In this document: positions 1 through 7,696 of the stretch, piece after piece
Layout: each line of letters starts with the position of its first letter
Numbering within the stretch: position 1 is the first letter of the stretch
Origin: Dehalococcoidales bacterium
Lineage (GTDB): Bacteria; Chloroflexota; Dehalococcoidia; Dehalococcoidales; ARS1013
Direction: 5' to 3'
Assembly (NCBI GenBank): GCA_030672225.1
Contig: DAOVGW010000008.1
Location: forward strand, 1 to 11,723
Length of the DNA stretch: 11,723 nt
Translations under genes and position numbers: made by a program
Notes under the pieces: generated by a model
The model's input: the letters and a program-made list of their open reading frames with translations, nothing else
The model's database searches: none
What the model was told of the DNA's origin: nothing

Positions 1-187
1 AGCCGTAGAGAGTGGCGTTATCCTCCCGCAGGTGAAGGTGGGTATAGAGCTTGACCTCTTTGCCGGTAGAGCCCAAGGTGCTTAAGCTGGAGGTCGGCAT
101 ATATACCTGAAAGCCCACGCCGCCAACGCTTATAATCGCCCAGTCACCGCTCAGCGATTCTAATTTCCCCTGAAGGCTGGCTATCAT
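1..187 (-). CDS. ruvA: Holliday junction branch migration protein RuvA, N-terminal part (cut by window edge)
   Basis: RuvA binds four-way Holliday junctions as a tetramer and loads the RuvB helicase during recombinational repair. Only the first 62 codons lie in the window. The translation begins MIASLQGKLES and continues with GGVGFQVYMP (residues 23-32) and HLHLREDNATLYG (50-62), the hallmark pattern of the RuvA N-terminal OB-fold domain. The start codon overlaps the ruvC stop in an ATGA arrangement (bases 184-187), which implies translational coupling and fixes the start. The helix-hairpin-helix and RuvB-binding domains lie outside the window. ruvB would be expected next, but this cannot be seen. 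Confidence 0.93.
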   Translation of the reverse strand, partial: MIASLQGKLESLSGDWAIISVGGVGFQVYMPTSSLSTLGSTGKEVKLYTHLHLREDNATLYG

Positions 188-693
188 CTTGGCTCCTGTT
201 CGCTACTGGCTAACAAATTGCTGAGGTGCATTTCACGCAGGTGGCAGATGGCTACGGCTAAGGCATCAGCGGCATCATTTGGCTGAGGGGCTTCGGCAAG
301 CCCCAACTGAAGTCTGACCATCTCCTGAACCTGCTCCTTTGAGCTGGCTCCGTAACTGGCGGCTCTCTGCTTTATTTGAGTCGGGGTATATTCATAGGTT
401 GGGATTTTCCTGTTGGCTGCTGCCAGGATGGCTACTGCCTGAGCTTTGCCTATTGCCAGCGCTGACCTGGCGTTCTTAGCCATAAATGGTGATTCTACGG
501 CTACCGCATCCGGCTGATAGCGTGAGATAATCTCTGAGAGCTTGTTATAGAAATAGCTCAAACGCTCCCCGATTGGAGAGCGCTGCGGGCAGGTTAAGGC
601 ATTAAAACAAACCAGGGTCATTTCATCACCTTCGCTGTCTATCACCCCGTAGCCGACAACTACTGTGCCCGGGTCAATACCCAAAATCCGCAT
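184..693 (-). CDS. ruvC: Crossover junction endodeoxyribonuclease RuvC
   Basis: RuvC is the dimeric, metal-dependent resolvase that nicks Holliday junctions symmetrically in the RuvABC pathway. The 169-residue product has normal length. All four acidic metal ligands of the RNase H-like fold are visible: D7 in ILGIDPGT, E67 in VAVESPF, and D140 and D143 in NDAADALA. The region SSKEQVQEMV (about 117-126) carries the conserved basic patch of the active site. The ATG follows the yebC stop by 2 bases and a weak AGGT lies just upstream, so translation probably depends on coupling to yebC. The stop overlaps the ruvA start. The yebC-ruvC-ruvA order is common in bacteria and supports the call. Nothing looks degraded. 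Confidence 0.97.
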   Translation of the reverse strand: MRILGIDPGTVVVGYGVIDSEGDEMTLVCFNALTCPQRSPIGERLSYFYNKLSEIISRYQPDAVAVESPFMAKNARSALAIGKAQAVAILAAANRKIPTYEYTPTQIKQRAASYGASSKEQVQEMVRLQLGLAEAPQPNDAADALAVAICHLREMHLSNLLASSEQEPR

Positions 694-695
694 TA

Positions 696-1460
696 CTACC
701 TGACCAGACTCTGTGCCCTGTATTTCTCCAGAACATCATCGGTAAAATCAACATTGCAGCAGACATGCTGGACATCATCCAGTTCCTCCAGCTTGTCCAG
801 TAGCTTTAGCACCTGAAGTGCGGAGTGCTCATCAAGCTTGACTGTGGTCTTGGGCATCTTGGCCAGTTCCGCCGAACAGATGATTACGCTATTCTGCTCC
901 AGGGCAGACCTTACCGCCTCTAGCTCTTCGGGCTTGGTATAGACCTCAATATAACCCTTCTCATTGTTAACATCCTCGGCGCCGGCGTCAATTGCCTTAA
1001 GAGCCAGCTCATCGGCATCCTGATTTGCAGTCTCTATTATAATCAGCCCTTTAGGGTCAAAGAGCCAGGTGACGCTACCGCTCTCTCCCAGGCTGCCACC
1101 ACTTTTGGAAAACGTGTTCCTTACATCCTGAATGGTGCGGTTACGGTTGTCGGTCAGCGCCTCTACCAGGATAGCTGCCCCACCGGGACTGTAGCCCTCA
1201 AGAACCACTTCTACCAGGGTGGCCCCTTCCAGCGTGCCATCACCCCGCTTGATGGCTCGCTCTATATTCTCTGAGGGCATGCTGTTATCACGGGCTTTCT
1301 GTATTGCCAGGTGCAGGCGACGGTTGGTCTCGGGGTTAGCTCCACCCTCACGCACGACGGCAATAATCTCTCGGGTTAGTTTGGTAAACAGCTTGCCCCG
1401 TCGGGCATCAGTCACTCCCTTCTGGTGCTTGATTGAAGACCACTTAGAATGACCTGACAT
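696..1460 (-). CDS. yebC: YebC/TACO1 family translation or transcription factor
   Basis: The 254-residue product belongs to the YebC/PmpR/TACO1 family. Members were first described as DNA-binding regulators; more recent work ties the family to translation, especially relief of ribosome stalling at proline runs. Family marks are SGHSKWSSIKHQK at the N terminus, NIERAIKRGDG (65-75), EGYSPGGAAILVEALTDNRN (88-107) and GGSLGESGSVTWLFD (121-135). Length is close to the usual 240-250. I chose the ATG at 1460 because AAGGAGG sits 6 bases upstream and the family starts with this GHSKW block; the frame stays open a further 30 codons upstream, but those encode nothing family-like. The gene lies 2 bases before ruvC, as in many genomes. 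Whether this copy acts on DNA or ribosomes cannot be read from the sequence. Confidence 0.95.
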   Translation of the reverse strand: MSGHSKWSSIKHQKGVTDARRGKLFTKLTREIIAVVREGGANPETNRRLHLAIQKARDNSMPSENIERAIKRGDGTLEGATLVEVVLEGYSPGGAAILVEALTDNRNRTIQDVRNTFSKSGGSLGESGSVTWLFDPKGLIIIETANQDADELALKAIDAGAEDVNNEKGYIEVYTKPEELEAVRSALEQNSVIICSAELAKMPKTTVKLDEHSALQVLKLLDKLEELDDVQHVCCNVDFTDDVLEKYRAQSLVR

Positions 1461-1473
1461 TTTGGCCCTCCTT
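1461..1473 (-). promoter_or_regulatory. Strong Shine-Dalgarno site of yebC
   Basis: On the minus strand AAGGAGG (1473 down to 1467) precedes the yebC ATG with a 6-base spacer. It is among the best ribosome binding sites in the window, and it decides the yebC start in favour of MSGHSKW over any longer form. Confidence 0.8.
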
Positions 1474-1497
1474 ACCGTTGGGCAGTTCCATGCTTTA

Positions 1498-1506
1498 ATT
1501 CTATCA
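1498..1506 (-). promoter_or_regulatory. Candidate extended -10 promoter for yebC-ruvC-ruvA
   Basis: The minus strand reads TGATAGAAT here, an extended -10 (TGn followed by TAGAAT, five of six to TATAAT). No good -35 is visible at the usual distance, which is tolerable for extended -10 promoters. Transcription would begin near 1491, giving a leader of about 30 bases ahead of yebC. It lies in the only sizeable gap (1461-1589) of the minus-strand block, so it could separate the repair genes from the formate dehydrogenase operon. This is motif matching only. Confidence 0.35.
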
Positions 1507-1589
1507 CTTCTGGTGGTTAAGGGGAAGAAGACAAAATCGGGGGTTGCCAAGGGCTAAATAATCTCACTGTAGGCCTCTGTAGGGTGGCT

Positions 1590-1949
1590 TTATTTTGCTT
1601 CGCCGATAGCGCAGGCGATGGCGTACTCCCTGGAGTGGGACAGGCTGATGGCAAGACTGGCTAAACCCAGCTTATCTGCCTGGCTCTTTGCCCTGCCATA
1701 AAGCTGAACTAAAGGTCTGCCATCGGGGTCGGCTAGTATCTCTATTTCTCTTGGGCCGACGCTTTTAGATTGTAGTGCCTTTATTACCGCTTCCTTGCCG
1801 GCAAAGCGTGCCGCCAGGGAGGCAGGCTTTTTGCGGTATAGCTCAAGCTCTGGCTCGGTATACACCCGCTTAAGGAAGTTCTCCCCCCGGCGAGCGATAG
1901 CCCCTTTGATGCGAGCTATCTCTATTATATCTATACCAATATGTTGCAT
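1590..1949 (-). CDS. acpS: Holo-[acyl-carrier-protein] synthase AcpS
   Basis: AcpS transfers 4'-phosphopantetheine from coenzyme A to the serine of apo-acyl carrier protein, activating fatty acid synthesis. The 119-residue product has typical length for the trimeric AcpS type. Visible signatures are HIGIDIIEIARI at the N terminus with magnesium ligand D7, ARFAGKEAVIKAL (47-59) with catalytic/metal ligand E53, and SLSHSREYAIA (102-112), which is the conserved C-terminal H-x-x-x-Y/F-A block. The gene begins 13 bases after the fdhA stop and probably shares its transcript, although the functions are unrelated. The ribosome binding site is weak (AAGAG around the fdhA stop), suggesting some coupling. 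Such placement of a housekeeping gene downstream of an energy operon is likely incidental. Confidence 0.95.
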   Translation of the reverse strand: MQHIGIDIIEIARIKGAIARRGENFLKRVYTEPELELYRKKPASLAARFAGKEAVIKALQSKSVGPREIEILADPDGRPLVQLYGRAKSQADKLGLASLAISLSHSREYAIACAIGEAK

Positions 1950-1962
1950 TGTTTGACTGCTC

Positions 1963-4638
1963 TTAAGAAGGCTGGACTATCTTCTCGACCCTTACCGCGC
2001 ACACCTTGAGTTCGGGAATCTTGGCAATCGGGTCAACAGCTGGGTTGGTCAATAGATTGGTCGGGCTCTCAGCGAAGTGGAAGGTCATGAAGACCACCCC
2101 CGCCGGTGAAGCCTCGGTTACCCTGGCTTTAGCGGTTACTTCTCCTCGCCGGGATATGACTTTTATCGTGTCATCATCTGCGATGCCCAACTTTCTGGCA
2201 TCTTCCGGGTTGAGCTCTACTTGCTCTTCATTCTTGAATATGTTGAGTCCCTTTACCTTCCGGCTCATGGTGCCGGTGTGGTATTGAAAAATGCTTCGCC
2301 CTGTAGTTAGCACCAGGGGATACTCATCATCGGGCAGTTCTACAGATGGCTTATACTCCAGGGGTATAAACTTGCCCTTACCCCTGGTGAACTTAGTGGT
2401 ATGTAGAATAGGTGTCCCCGGGTGTTCTTTGGTTGGACAGGGCCACTGCAGGCCACCTGTCTCAAGACGCTCAAAGGAGATACCGCCGTAGCTTGGGGTG
2501 AGCTGGGCAATCTCGTCCATAATTTGAGATGGGTGCTCAAAATCAAAGTCCTTGCCCCCCATCAGTTGCGCAATCTGGCAGGTAATGAGCCAGTCAGCTC
2601 TGGAGTTACCCAGCGGCTCAATAACTTTTCTCACCCGCTGCACCCGCCGCTCGGTGTTGGTAAAGGTGCCCTCCTTCTCGGCAAAGGTTGTCCCGGGCAG
2701 AACAACATGCGCTAGCTCGGCTGATTCAGACAGGAAAATGTCCTGGGCGACAAAGAAATCCAGCCTGGAAAGGGCCTCTCGGACATGAGAGGCGTCGGGC
2801 TCACTCAGCAAGGGGTTTTCGCCGACAAGGTAGAGAGCCTTGAGCTTCCCCTGGTAGGCGGCGTCAAAAATCTCGGAGATAGTTAGTCCTGCAGTGGGAG
2901 ATAGTGTGCTACCCCAGGCGGATTCAAATTTTTCTTTGACTTTCGGGTCGCTGACCGGCTGATAGCCGCTATAGACATTGGGTAGAGCCCCCATATCACA
3001 GGCACCCTGAACATTGTTCTGGCCCCTTAAGGGGTTAACGCCACTACCTGGCTTACCAATATTTCCGGTAAGCATTGCCAGATTGGCGATAGCAATTACA
3101 TTATCGGTGCCGTGGGAGTGCTGAGTAATACCCATGGAGTAAAGAATAGCCCCCGGGCGGTTGGTAGCGTAGAGCCGGGCGGCTTCGGCTATTTGATTTT
3201 GGGGTACCCCGGTAATCTTTTCCACTAAAGACAGGTCAAAGCCCTTGAGCGACTCCTTAAAGGCATCAAAATTCTCACAGCGCTCGCTTATAAAGCTTGA
3301 GTCATGTAGCCCCTCATCCACGATGACTTTGGCTATACCCATGAGCAGGGCGACATCGGTGCCTGGCCTTTGCCGAAGCCATACATCGGCAAAGCGCACC
3401 AGGCCAATCTGGCGGGGGTTGGCCACAATAAGCCTTGTCCCCTTGCGGGTCGCTTTTTTAACATTAAAACCGATTACCGGGTGGGTTTCGGTGGTGTTGG
3501 TGCCAATAGCCAGAATGCAGGCGGCATCACCGATATCACTATTGGAATTGGTCATGGCGCCACTGCCAAAGCTCTGGGCCAGCCCAGCCACAGATGGGGC
3601 ATGGCACAGGCGAGCGCAGTGGTCAATATTGTTGGTGCCCAATACCGCCCGGGTAAACTTCTGGATGATATAGTTTTCCTCATTGGTGCACTTGGCTGAT
3701 GAGATTACTGCTACCTGGTCTTTTGAGTAGCTGGCCAGTCTGCTGGCAACAAGCCCCAGGGCTTCATCCCAGCTTGTCTCGGTAAGCTTCCCGTTTCGCC
3801 TGATGAGGGGTGCACTTAGGCGCTCTGGATGGTGAATAAATTCAGCAATGCCGTAGCGTCCCTTGACGCAGAGCCGTCCGTTGCTAGCTTGGTTTTCTCT
3901 ACTGCCTCGAACAGATACAATACGCCCATCACGGATGCCGAGATACATCCCACAGCCAACACCGCAATAGGGACAGATAGTCTCCACTTCCCGCATTGGC
4001 TGAATGGCATCTTTGGCTACCAGGGCGGCTACCGGGCAGCGGACAACGCATTCGCCACAGGACTGGCAGATTGACTCAAATAGTGGCTTGTCACCAAAAG
4101 TGCTGACCCGGCTCTCATAGCCACGGTCAACTATTTCTATGGCATTGACTACGGTGATTTCATCGCAGGCGCGCACGCACTTGGCGCAAAGAATGCAGTA
4201 ATTACGGTCAAGGGTAAAGAAGGGGTTACTGTTATCAATTGGGAGTGACCTGTCTGTCCTGGGGAAACGCCGCTCACTAATGCTAAGGTAGGCGGCTACC
4301 TTTTGCAGCTCGCACCTTTGATTCTTAATACAGGTAAGACAGTCCATAGGATGGTCAGCGATAAGTAACTCTACGGTATTACGCCTTATCCGGTTAACCT
4401 CTGGCGTCTCGGTATGCACTACCATGCCATCGGTGGCTAGTGTAGTACAGGCGGTGGGTTGGCCGCGCATTTTTTCAACTTCCACCACGCAGAGGCGACA
4501 GCCGCCGTATGGCTCTAGGTCAGGGTCAGAACAGAGGGCGGGGATATAAATACCAGCCTCTTGGGCTGCTTCCAGCACAGTCATCCCCTGCCTTGCTTCA
4601 ACCCCTTGCCCATTTATGGTTAATCTTATTATCTTCAA
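1963..4638 (-). CDS. fdhA: NAD-linked formate dehydrogenase, catalytic alpha subunit (FdhA/FdsA type, Cys variant)
   Basis: Molybdenum or tungsten bis-MGD enzyme that interconverts formate and CO2. Numbered from the TTG at 4638 (891 residues): a [2Fe-2S] domain (C36, C47, C50, C64); a His-containing [4Fe-4S] site (H96, C100, C103, C109); two ferredoxin-like [4Fe-4S] sites (C148/151/154/158 and C191/194/197/201); then the molybdopterin domain with CPYCGVGC (C222, C225, C229, C257) and K259. CARLCHAPSVAG places Cys345-His346 where many relatives have Sec-His, and R538 in PLRGQNNVQG lies 193 residues later, the same distance as U140 to R333 in E. coli FdhF. The C-terminal dinucleotide-binding domain is about 770-885. 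The frame also allows a TTG at 4668, but AAGGAG lies 6 bases before the 4638 TTG. Order with nuoE/nuoF-like genes matches fdsGBA. No maturation gene (fdhD) is in the window. Confidence 0.93.
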   Translation of the reverse strand: MKIIRLTINGQGVEARQGMTVLEAAQEAGIYIPALCSDPDLEPYGGCRLCVVEVEKMRGQPTACTTLATDGMVVHTETPEVNRIRRNTVELLIADHPMDCLTCIKNQRCELQKVAAYLSISERRFPRTDRSLPIDNSNPFFTLDRNYCILCAKCVRACDEITVVNAIEIVDRGYESRVSTFGDKPLFESICQSCGECVVRCPVAALVAKDAIQPMREVETICPYCGVGCGMYLGIRDGRIVSVRGSRENQASNGRLCVKGRYGIAEFIHHPERLSAPLIRRNGKLTETSWDEALGLVASRLASYSKDQVAVISSAKCTNEENYIIQKFTRAVLGTNNIDHCARLCHAPSVAGLAQSFGSGAMTNSNSDIGDAACILAIGTNTTETHPVIGFNVKKATRKGTRLIVANPRQIGLVRFADVWLRQRPGTDVALLMGIAKVIVDEGLHDSSFISERCENFDAFKESLKGFDLSLVEKITGVPQNQIAEAARLYATNRPGAILYSMGITQHSHGTDNVIAIANLAMLTGNIGKPGSGVNPLRGQNNVQGACDMGALPNVYSGYQPVSDPKVKEKFESAWGSTLSPTAGLTISEIFDAAYQGKLKALYLVGENPLLSEPDASHVREALSRLDFFVAQDIFLSESAELAHVVLPGTTFAEKEGTFTNTERRVQRVRKVIEPLGNSRADWLITCQIAQLMGGKDFDFEHPSQIMDEIAQLTPSYGGISFERLETGGLQWPCPTKEHPGTPILHTTKFTRGKGKFIPLEYKPSVELPDDEYPLVLTTGRSIFQYHTGTMSRKVKGLNIFKNEEQVELNPEDARKLGIADDDTIKVISRRGEVTAKARVTEASPAGVVFMTFHFAESPTNLLTNPAVDPIAKIPELKVCAVRVEKIVQPS

Positions 4639-4650
4639 GGTGAACTCCTT
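4636..4650 (-). promoter_or_regulatory. Shine-Dalgarno site and TTG start that fix the fdhA N terminus
   Basis: AAGGAG (4650 down to 4645 on the minus strand) stands 6 bases before a TTG at 4638-4636, giving the N terminus MKIIRLTING, which is where relatives usually begin. The upstream in-frame TTG at 4668 has only an AAGGTG and would add ten residues with no family similarity. The site overlaps the end of the preceding gene, whose TAA is at 4654-4652. Confidence 0.65.
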
Positions 4651-4651
4651 G

Positions 4652-7600
4652 TTACTCTCGCTCCTCAAGGTCGCACCTTAAGCATCGCTCTGCTTCTTGA
4701 GTCGCCATCTCCTCGCTGTATCCAAGTTCTACCTCGGCAAAGTTCAAAAGCCGCTGCTCAGGCGGCATGGTGGGTGCTTTTACTCGTCGATTCTCTTCGG
4801 TTTCCTCAAGCGGGGCTAGCTCTCCCTCCTCAGGTGGTGCCAGTACCTCATCAATAACCCCACCCCCACCTAGGTATTTGTCTATGGAGATGGCTGATAG
4901 TCTGCCGGCGGCAATTGCCTCAATAACCGAAGCCGGTCCGCTTACAGCATCGCCACCAGCAAAAACCCCCTCCCTGGTGGTAGCCAGGGTATCAGGGTCA
5001 ACCTGGATTGTATCTCCTGAGCCAAAGGGCAGGTCAAACTGGTCAGAAACCCCCAGGCGCTGACCGACGGCGGCAATGATAGTGTCAAAGCTCATGGTAA
5101 ACTCACTGTCCTTGATTGGCTCCGGTCGCCGTCTGCCGCTGGCATCCACTTCGCCCGGCTTCATGCGAATACATTCTAGCTTTAGCTCTTCACCTTGGCT
5201 GATTACTCTTGATGGTGTTACTAGGGGACAGATTTTGACTCCTTCAGCCAGAGCCTCCTCGACTTCCTCAAGGCTAGCTGGCATCTCAGCCCTAGTCCGA
5301 CGGTAGATAATGCTTACTTCCTTAGCCCCGAGGCGACGTGCTGTCCGTGCTGCATCTACAGCGGTACTGCCGCCGCCAATAACAGCCACCCTATCTCCAA
5401 GTTTTATCTCCTTACCCAGATTCACCTCTCTCAAAAAGGATATAGAGTCCTTAAATCTGGGGTGAGCTTCACCCTCCACCCCAATGCTAATAGCCTGATG
5501 TGCCCCGATAGCTAAGAAGACAGCATGGTAACCCTGCTTAAAAAGACCTTCTACCAGGTGGACCTCGGTATTGGTCCTTATCTCAACACCGATGTCCTCT
5601 ATCTCCTTAATCTCGGCCTCAAGTACCTCCTTGGGTAGCCGGTAGTCAGGGATACCAAACCGCATCATACCACCCGGCTCAGGTAGTGCCTCAAAGACAG
5701 TTACCGAGTGTCCCAGCTTGGCTAGGTAATAGGCGGCGGTCAGTCCTGCCGGCCCCGAGCCGACAATAGCCACCCACTTACCGGTGGGGGGGGAAGTCTT
5801 GGAGTTTAGCTTCCATAGCCCGCTGTCATGCTCGGCAGCATACCGCTTGAGCTCCCGGATAGCTATAGGCTCATCTAGCTGACCTCGCCGGCACTTAGCC
5901 TCACACGGGGCAAAGCAGACCAGTCCGCAGACCGCCGGGAAGGGTATTTTCTCGCGGATTACGGCTAGCGATTCCGCCGGCTTACCTTTTTCAATGAAAC
6001 GGATGTAGCGGGGCACATCTATACCTGCCGGGCAGGTGTGGCTGCAGGGTGCGGTGACTAACCCCTTACAGACAGCAGCGCGGCAGTGGTGTCTCTTAAT
6101 ATGCTCCTCATATTCATCTCGGAAGTATCGGATTGTGGTCAGCACCGGGTTAGGCGCTGTCTGCCCTAAGCCGCAGAGCGAGCCGGCTTTAACTGATTTA
6201 CTCAACTCCAAAAGCAGGTCAATGTCTTCCAGTCTGCCTCTGCCATTACAAATATTCTCCAGTATATCCAGCATCAGCTTTGTTCCCAGGCGGCAGGGGG
6301 CGCACTTACCGCATGACTCACACTGGGTGAAGGAGAGGAAGTAGCGGGCAATATCTACAATGCAGGTATCCTCATCCATTACCACCATGCCGCCGGAGCC
6401 CATAATGGAGCCAGCCTCAGCCAGTGACTCGTAGTCAATTGGCAGGTTTAGCCGGCTGGCAGGCAGGCAACCACCGGAGGGACCTCCGGTCTGGACTGCC
6501 TTGATGCGTTTGCCATTGGGGATTCCCCCCCCAATCTCGTAGATAATCTCCTGTAGAGGGGTACCCATTGGCACCTCAATGAGACCGCTGTTGGCGATAT
6601 TGCCGGTTAAAGCAAAGACGGCAGTCCCCTTGCTCTTCTCAGTGCCGATTTGGGCATACCAATCAGCACCTTTAGCAATGATAACTGGCACGGTGGCTAG
6701 AGACTTCACATTATTAATGTTAGTCGGTTTCCCCCACAAGCCGGACTGGGTAGGGAAGGGGGGACGGGGGCGGGGCATACCTCGTCTTCCCTCAATAGAA
6801 GCTATCAACGCTGTTTCCTCACCACAGATAAAGGCGCCAGCGCCTTCCTTAACATGAATTCTGAAACTGAAACCGGAGTCGAATATATTCTCACCGAGAA
6901 ACCCCTTCTCTTCAGCCTGCTTGATGGCTAGCCTCACCCGCTTCACCGCTAGGGGGTATTCGGCTCTAATGTAGATATAGCCTTCGGAGGCACCGATAGC
7001 ATAGGCAGCAACAGTCATTCCCTCAATAACAGTATGGGGGTCACCCTCCATTGTGCTGCGGTCCATAAAGGCACCCGGGTCGCCTTCATCAGCATTGCAA
7101 ATCATATACTTCTGGCTGCCTGGGGATTGGCGGCAAAGCTCCCACTTGAGACCGGTGGGAAAGCCAGCACCACCTCGGCCGCGCAGTCCTGAGCGCTTGA
7201 CCGTGTCAATGACCTGCTCCGGAGTCATCTCAAATAACACCTTGTGCAGTGACTGGTAGCCACCGACAGCGATATAGTCTTCAATCCTTTCCGGGTTAAT
7301 GCGGCCACAATTGCGGAGGATAATACGCTCTTGCTTGGCATAAAAGTTTATGTCCTTAAAATATGGCACTGCCTCGCCGCTAATTGGATCTCTATAAAAG
7401 AGACGCTCTACCGGCTGGCCGTCTCGGAAATGTGACTGAACAATGTCAGACACATCATCAATGCCAACCTGGGCATAGAAGATGCCCTCAGGCTCGACAA
7501 CGACAATAGGGCCCTGCTGGCAGAAGCCGTGGCAACCGGTGAAATCAACCTGCACCCCATCCAGACCCAGCTCGGACACCGCTTTCTCCAGCGCCTGCCG

Positions 7601-7696
7601 GATTTGATCTGACTTGCTCGAGATGCAGCCTGTTCCTTGGCAAACAAAAATAGTGCGCCCGTTGCCTGATGGTTTACTTGGCTTTACTTTGGTCAC
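4652..7696 (-). CDS. NuoF-like NADH-binding subunit fused to GltD/NfnB-type FAD oxidoreductase
   Basis: Diaphorase subunit of the formate dehydrogenase complex, 1014 residues against roughly 430-630 for ordinary NuoF/HydB/FdsB proteins. Domains in order: thioredoxin-like [2Fe-2S] (C19, C24, C55, C59); NuoF FMN/NADH core with LRGRGGAGFPTG (171-182), CNADEGDPGAF (200-210) and GAGAFICGEETAL (285-297); SLBB region; [4Fe-4S] site C459, C462, C465, C508; a Cys-rich GltD-type N-terminal domain (C538, C543, C551, C555, C590, C594, C598, C602); FAD Rossmann motif GSGPAG (646-651); second nucleotide-binding motif GGGSTAVDAART (774-785) followed by YRR (798-800); FAD-contact motif GVFAGGDAV (910-918); terminal CLRC (1005-1008). 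YRR suggests NADP(H) by analogy to GltD/NfnB (inference). The GTG start has GGAG 7 bases upstream and overlaps nuoE by 23 bases. It is one uninterrupted frame, so a real fusion. Confidence 0.92.
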   Translation of the reverse strand: MTKVKPSKPSGNGRTIFVCQGTGCISSKSDQIRQALEKAVSELGLDGVQVDFTGCHGFCQQGPIVVVEPEGIFYAQVGIDDVSDIVQSHFRDGQPVERLFYRDPISGEAVPYFKDINFYAKQERIILRNCGRINPERIEDYIAVGGYQSLHKVLFEMTPEQVIDTVKRSGLRGRGGAGFPTGLKWELCRQSPGSQKYMICNADEGDPGAFMDRSTMEGDPHTVIEGMTVAAYAIGASEGYIYIRAEYPLAVKRVRLAIKQAEEKGFLGENIFDSGFSFRIHVKEGAGAFICGEETALIASIEGRRGMPRPRPPFPTQSGLWGKPTNINNVKSLATVPVIIAKGADWYAQIGTEKSKGTAVFALTGNIANSGLIEVPMGTPLQEIIYEIGGGIPNGKRIKAVQTGGPSGGCLPASRLNLPIDYESLAEAGSIMGSGGMVVMDEDTCIVDIARYFLSFTQCESCGKCAPCRLGTKLMLDILENICNGRGRLEDIDLLLELSKSVKAGSLCGLGQTAPNPVLTTIRYFRDEYEEHIKRHHCRAAVCKGLVTAPCSHTCPAGIDVPRYIRFIEKGKPAESLAVIREKIPFPAVCGLVCFAPCEAKCRRGQLDEPIAIRELKRYAAEHDSGLWKLNSKTSPPTGKWVAIVGSGPAGLTAAYYLAKLGHSVTVFEALPEPGGMMRFGIPDYRLPKEVLEAEIKEIEDIGVEIRTNTEVHLVEGLFKQGYHAVFLAIGAHQAISIGVEGEAHPRFKDSISFLREVNLGKEIKLGDRVAVIGGGSTAVDAARTARRLGAKEVSIIYRRTRAEMPASLEEVEEALAEGVKICPLVTPSRVISQGEELKLECIRMKPGEVDASGRRRPEPIKDSEFTMSFDTIIAAVGQRLGVSDQFDLPFGSGDTIQVDPDTLATTREGVFAGGDAVSGPASVIEAIAAGRLSAISIDKYLGGGGVIDEVLAPPEEGELAPLEETEENRRVKAPTMPPEQRLLNFAEVELGYSEEMATQEAERCLRCDLEERE

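Noticed and set aside
1461..1550. Extension of yebC to 1550, adding 30 N-terminal residues
   Set aside because: The perfect AAGGAGG lies 6 bases before the ATG at 1460, and the family begins with the GHSKW block. The extra residues look like translated leader.
1571..1585. TGTAGG repeated twice after acpS as a possible terminator
   Set aside because: The repeat is direct rather than inverted and no T-run follows, so it cannot form a standard intrinsic terminator.
3829..4074. Plus-strand ORFs opposite fdhA, including this 81-codon one
   Set aside because: They lie wholly inside a well-supported gene on the other strand and show no domain, start signal or operon context.
4639..4668. Longer fdhA starting at TTG 4668, overlapping the preceding gene
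   Set aside because: The downstream TTG at 4638 has AAGGAG at ideal distance and gives the N terminus typical of the family. The longer form is not excluded.
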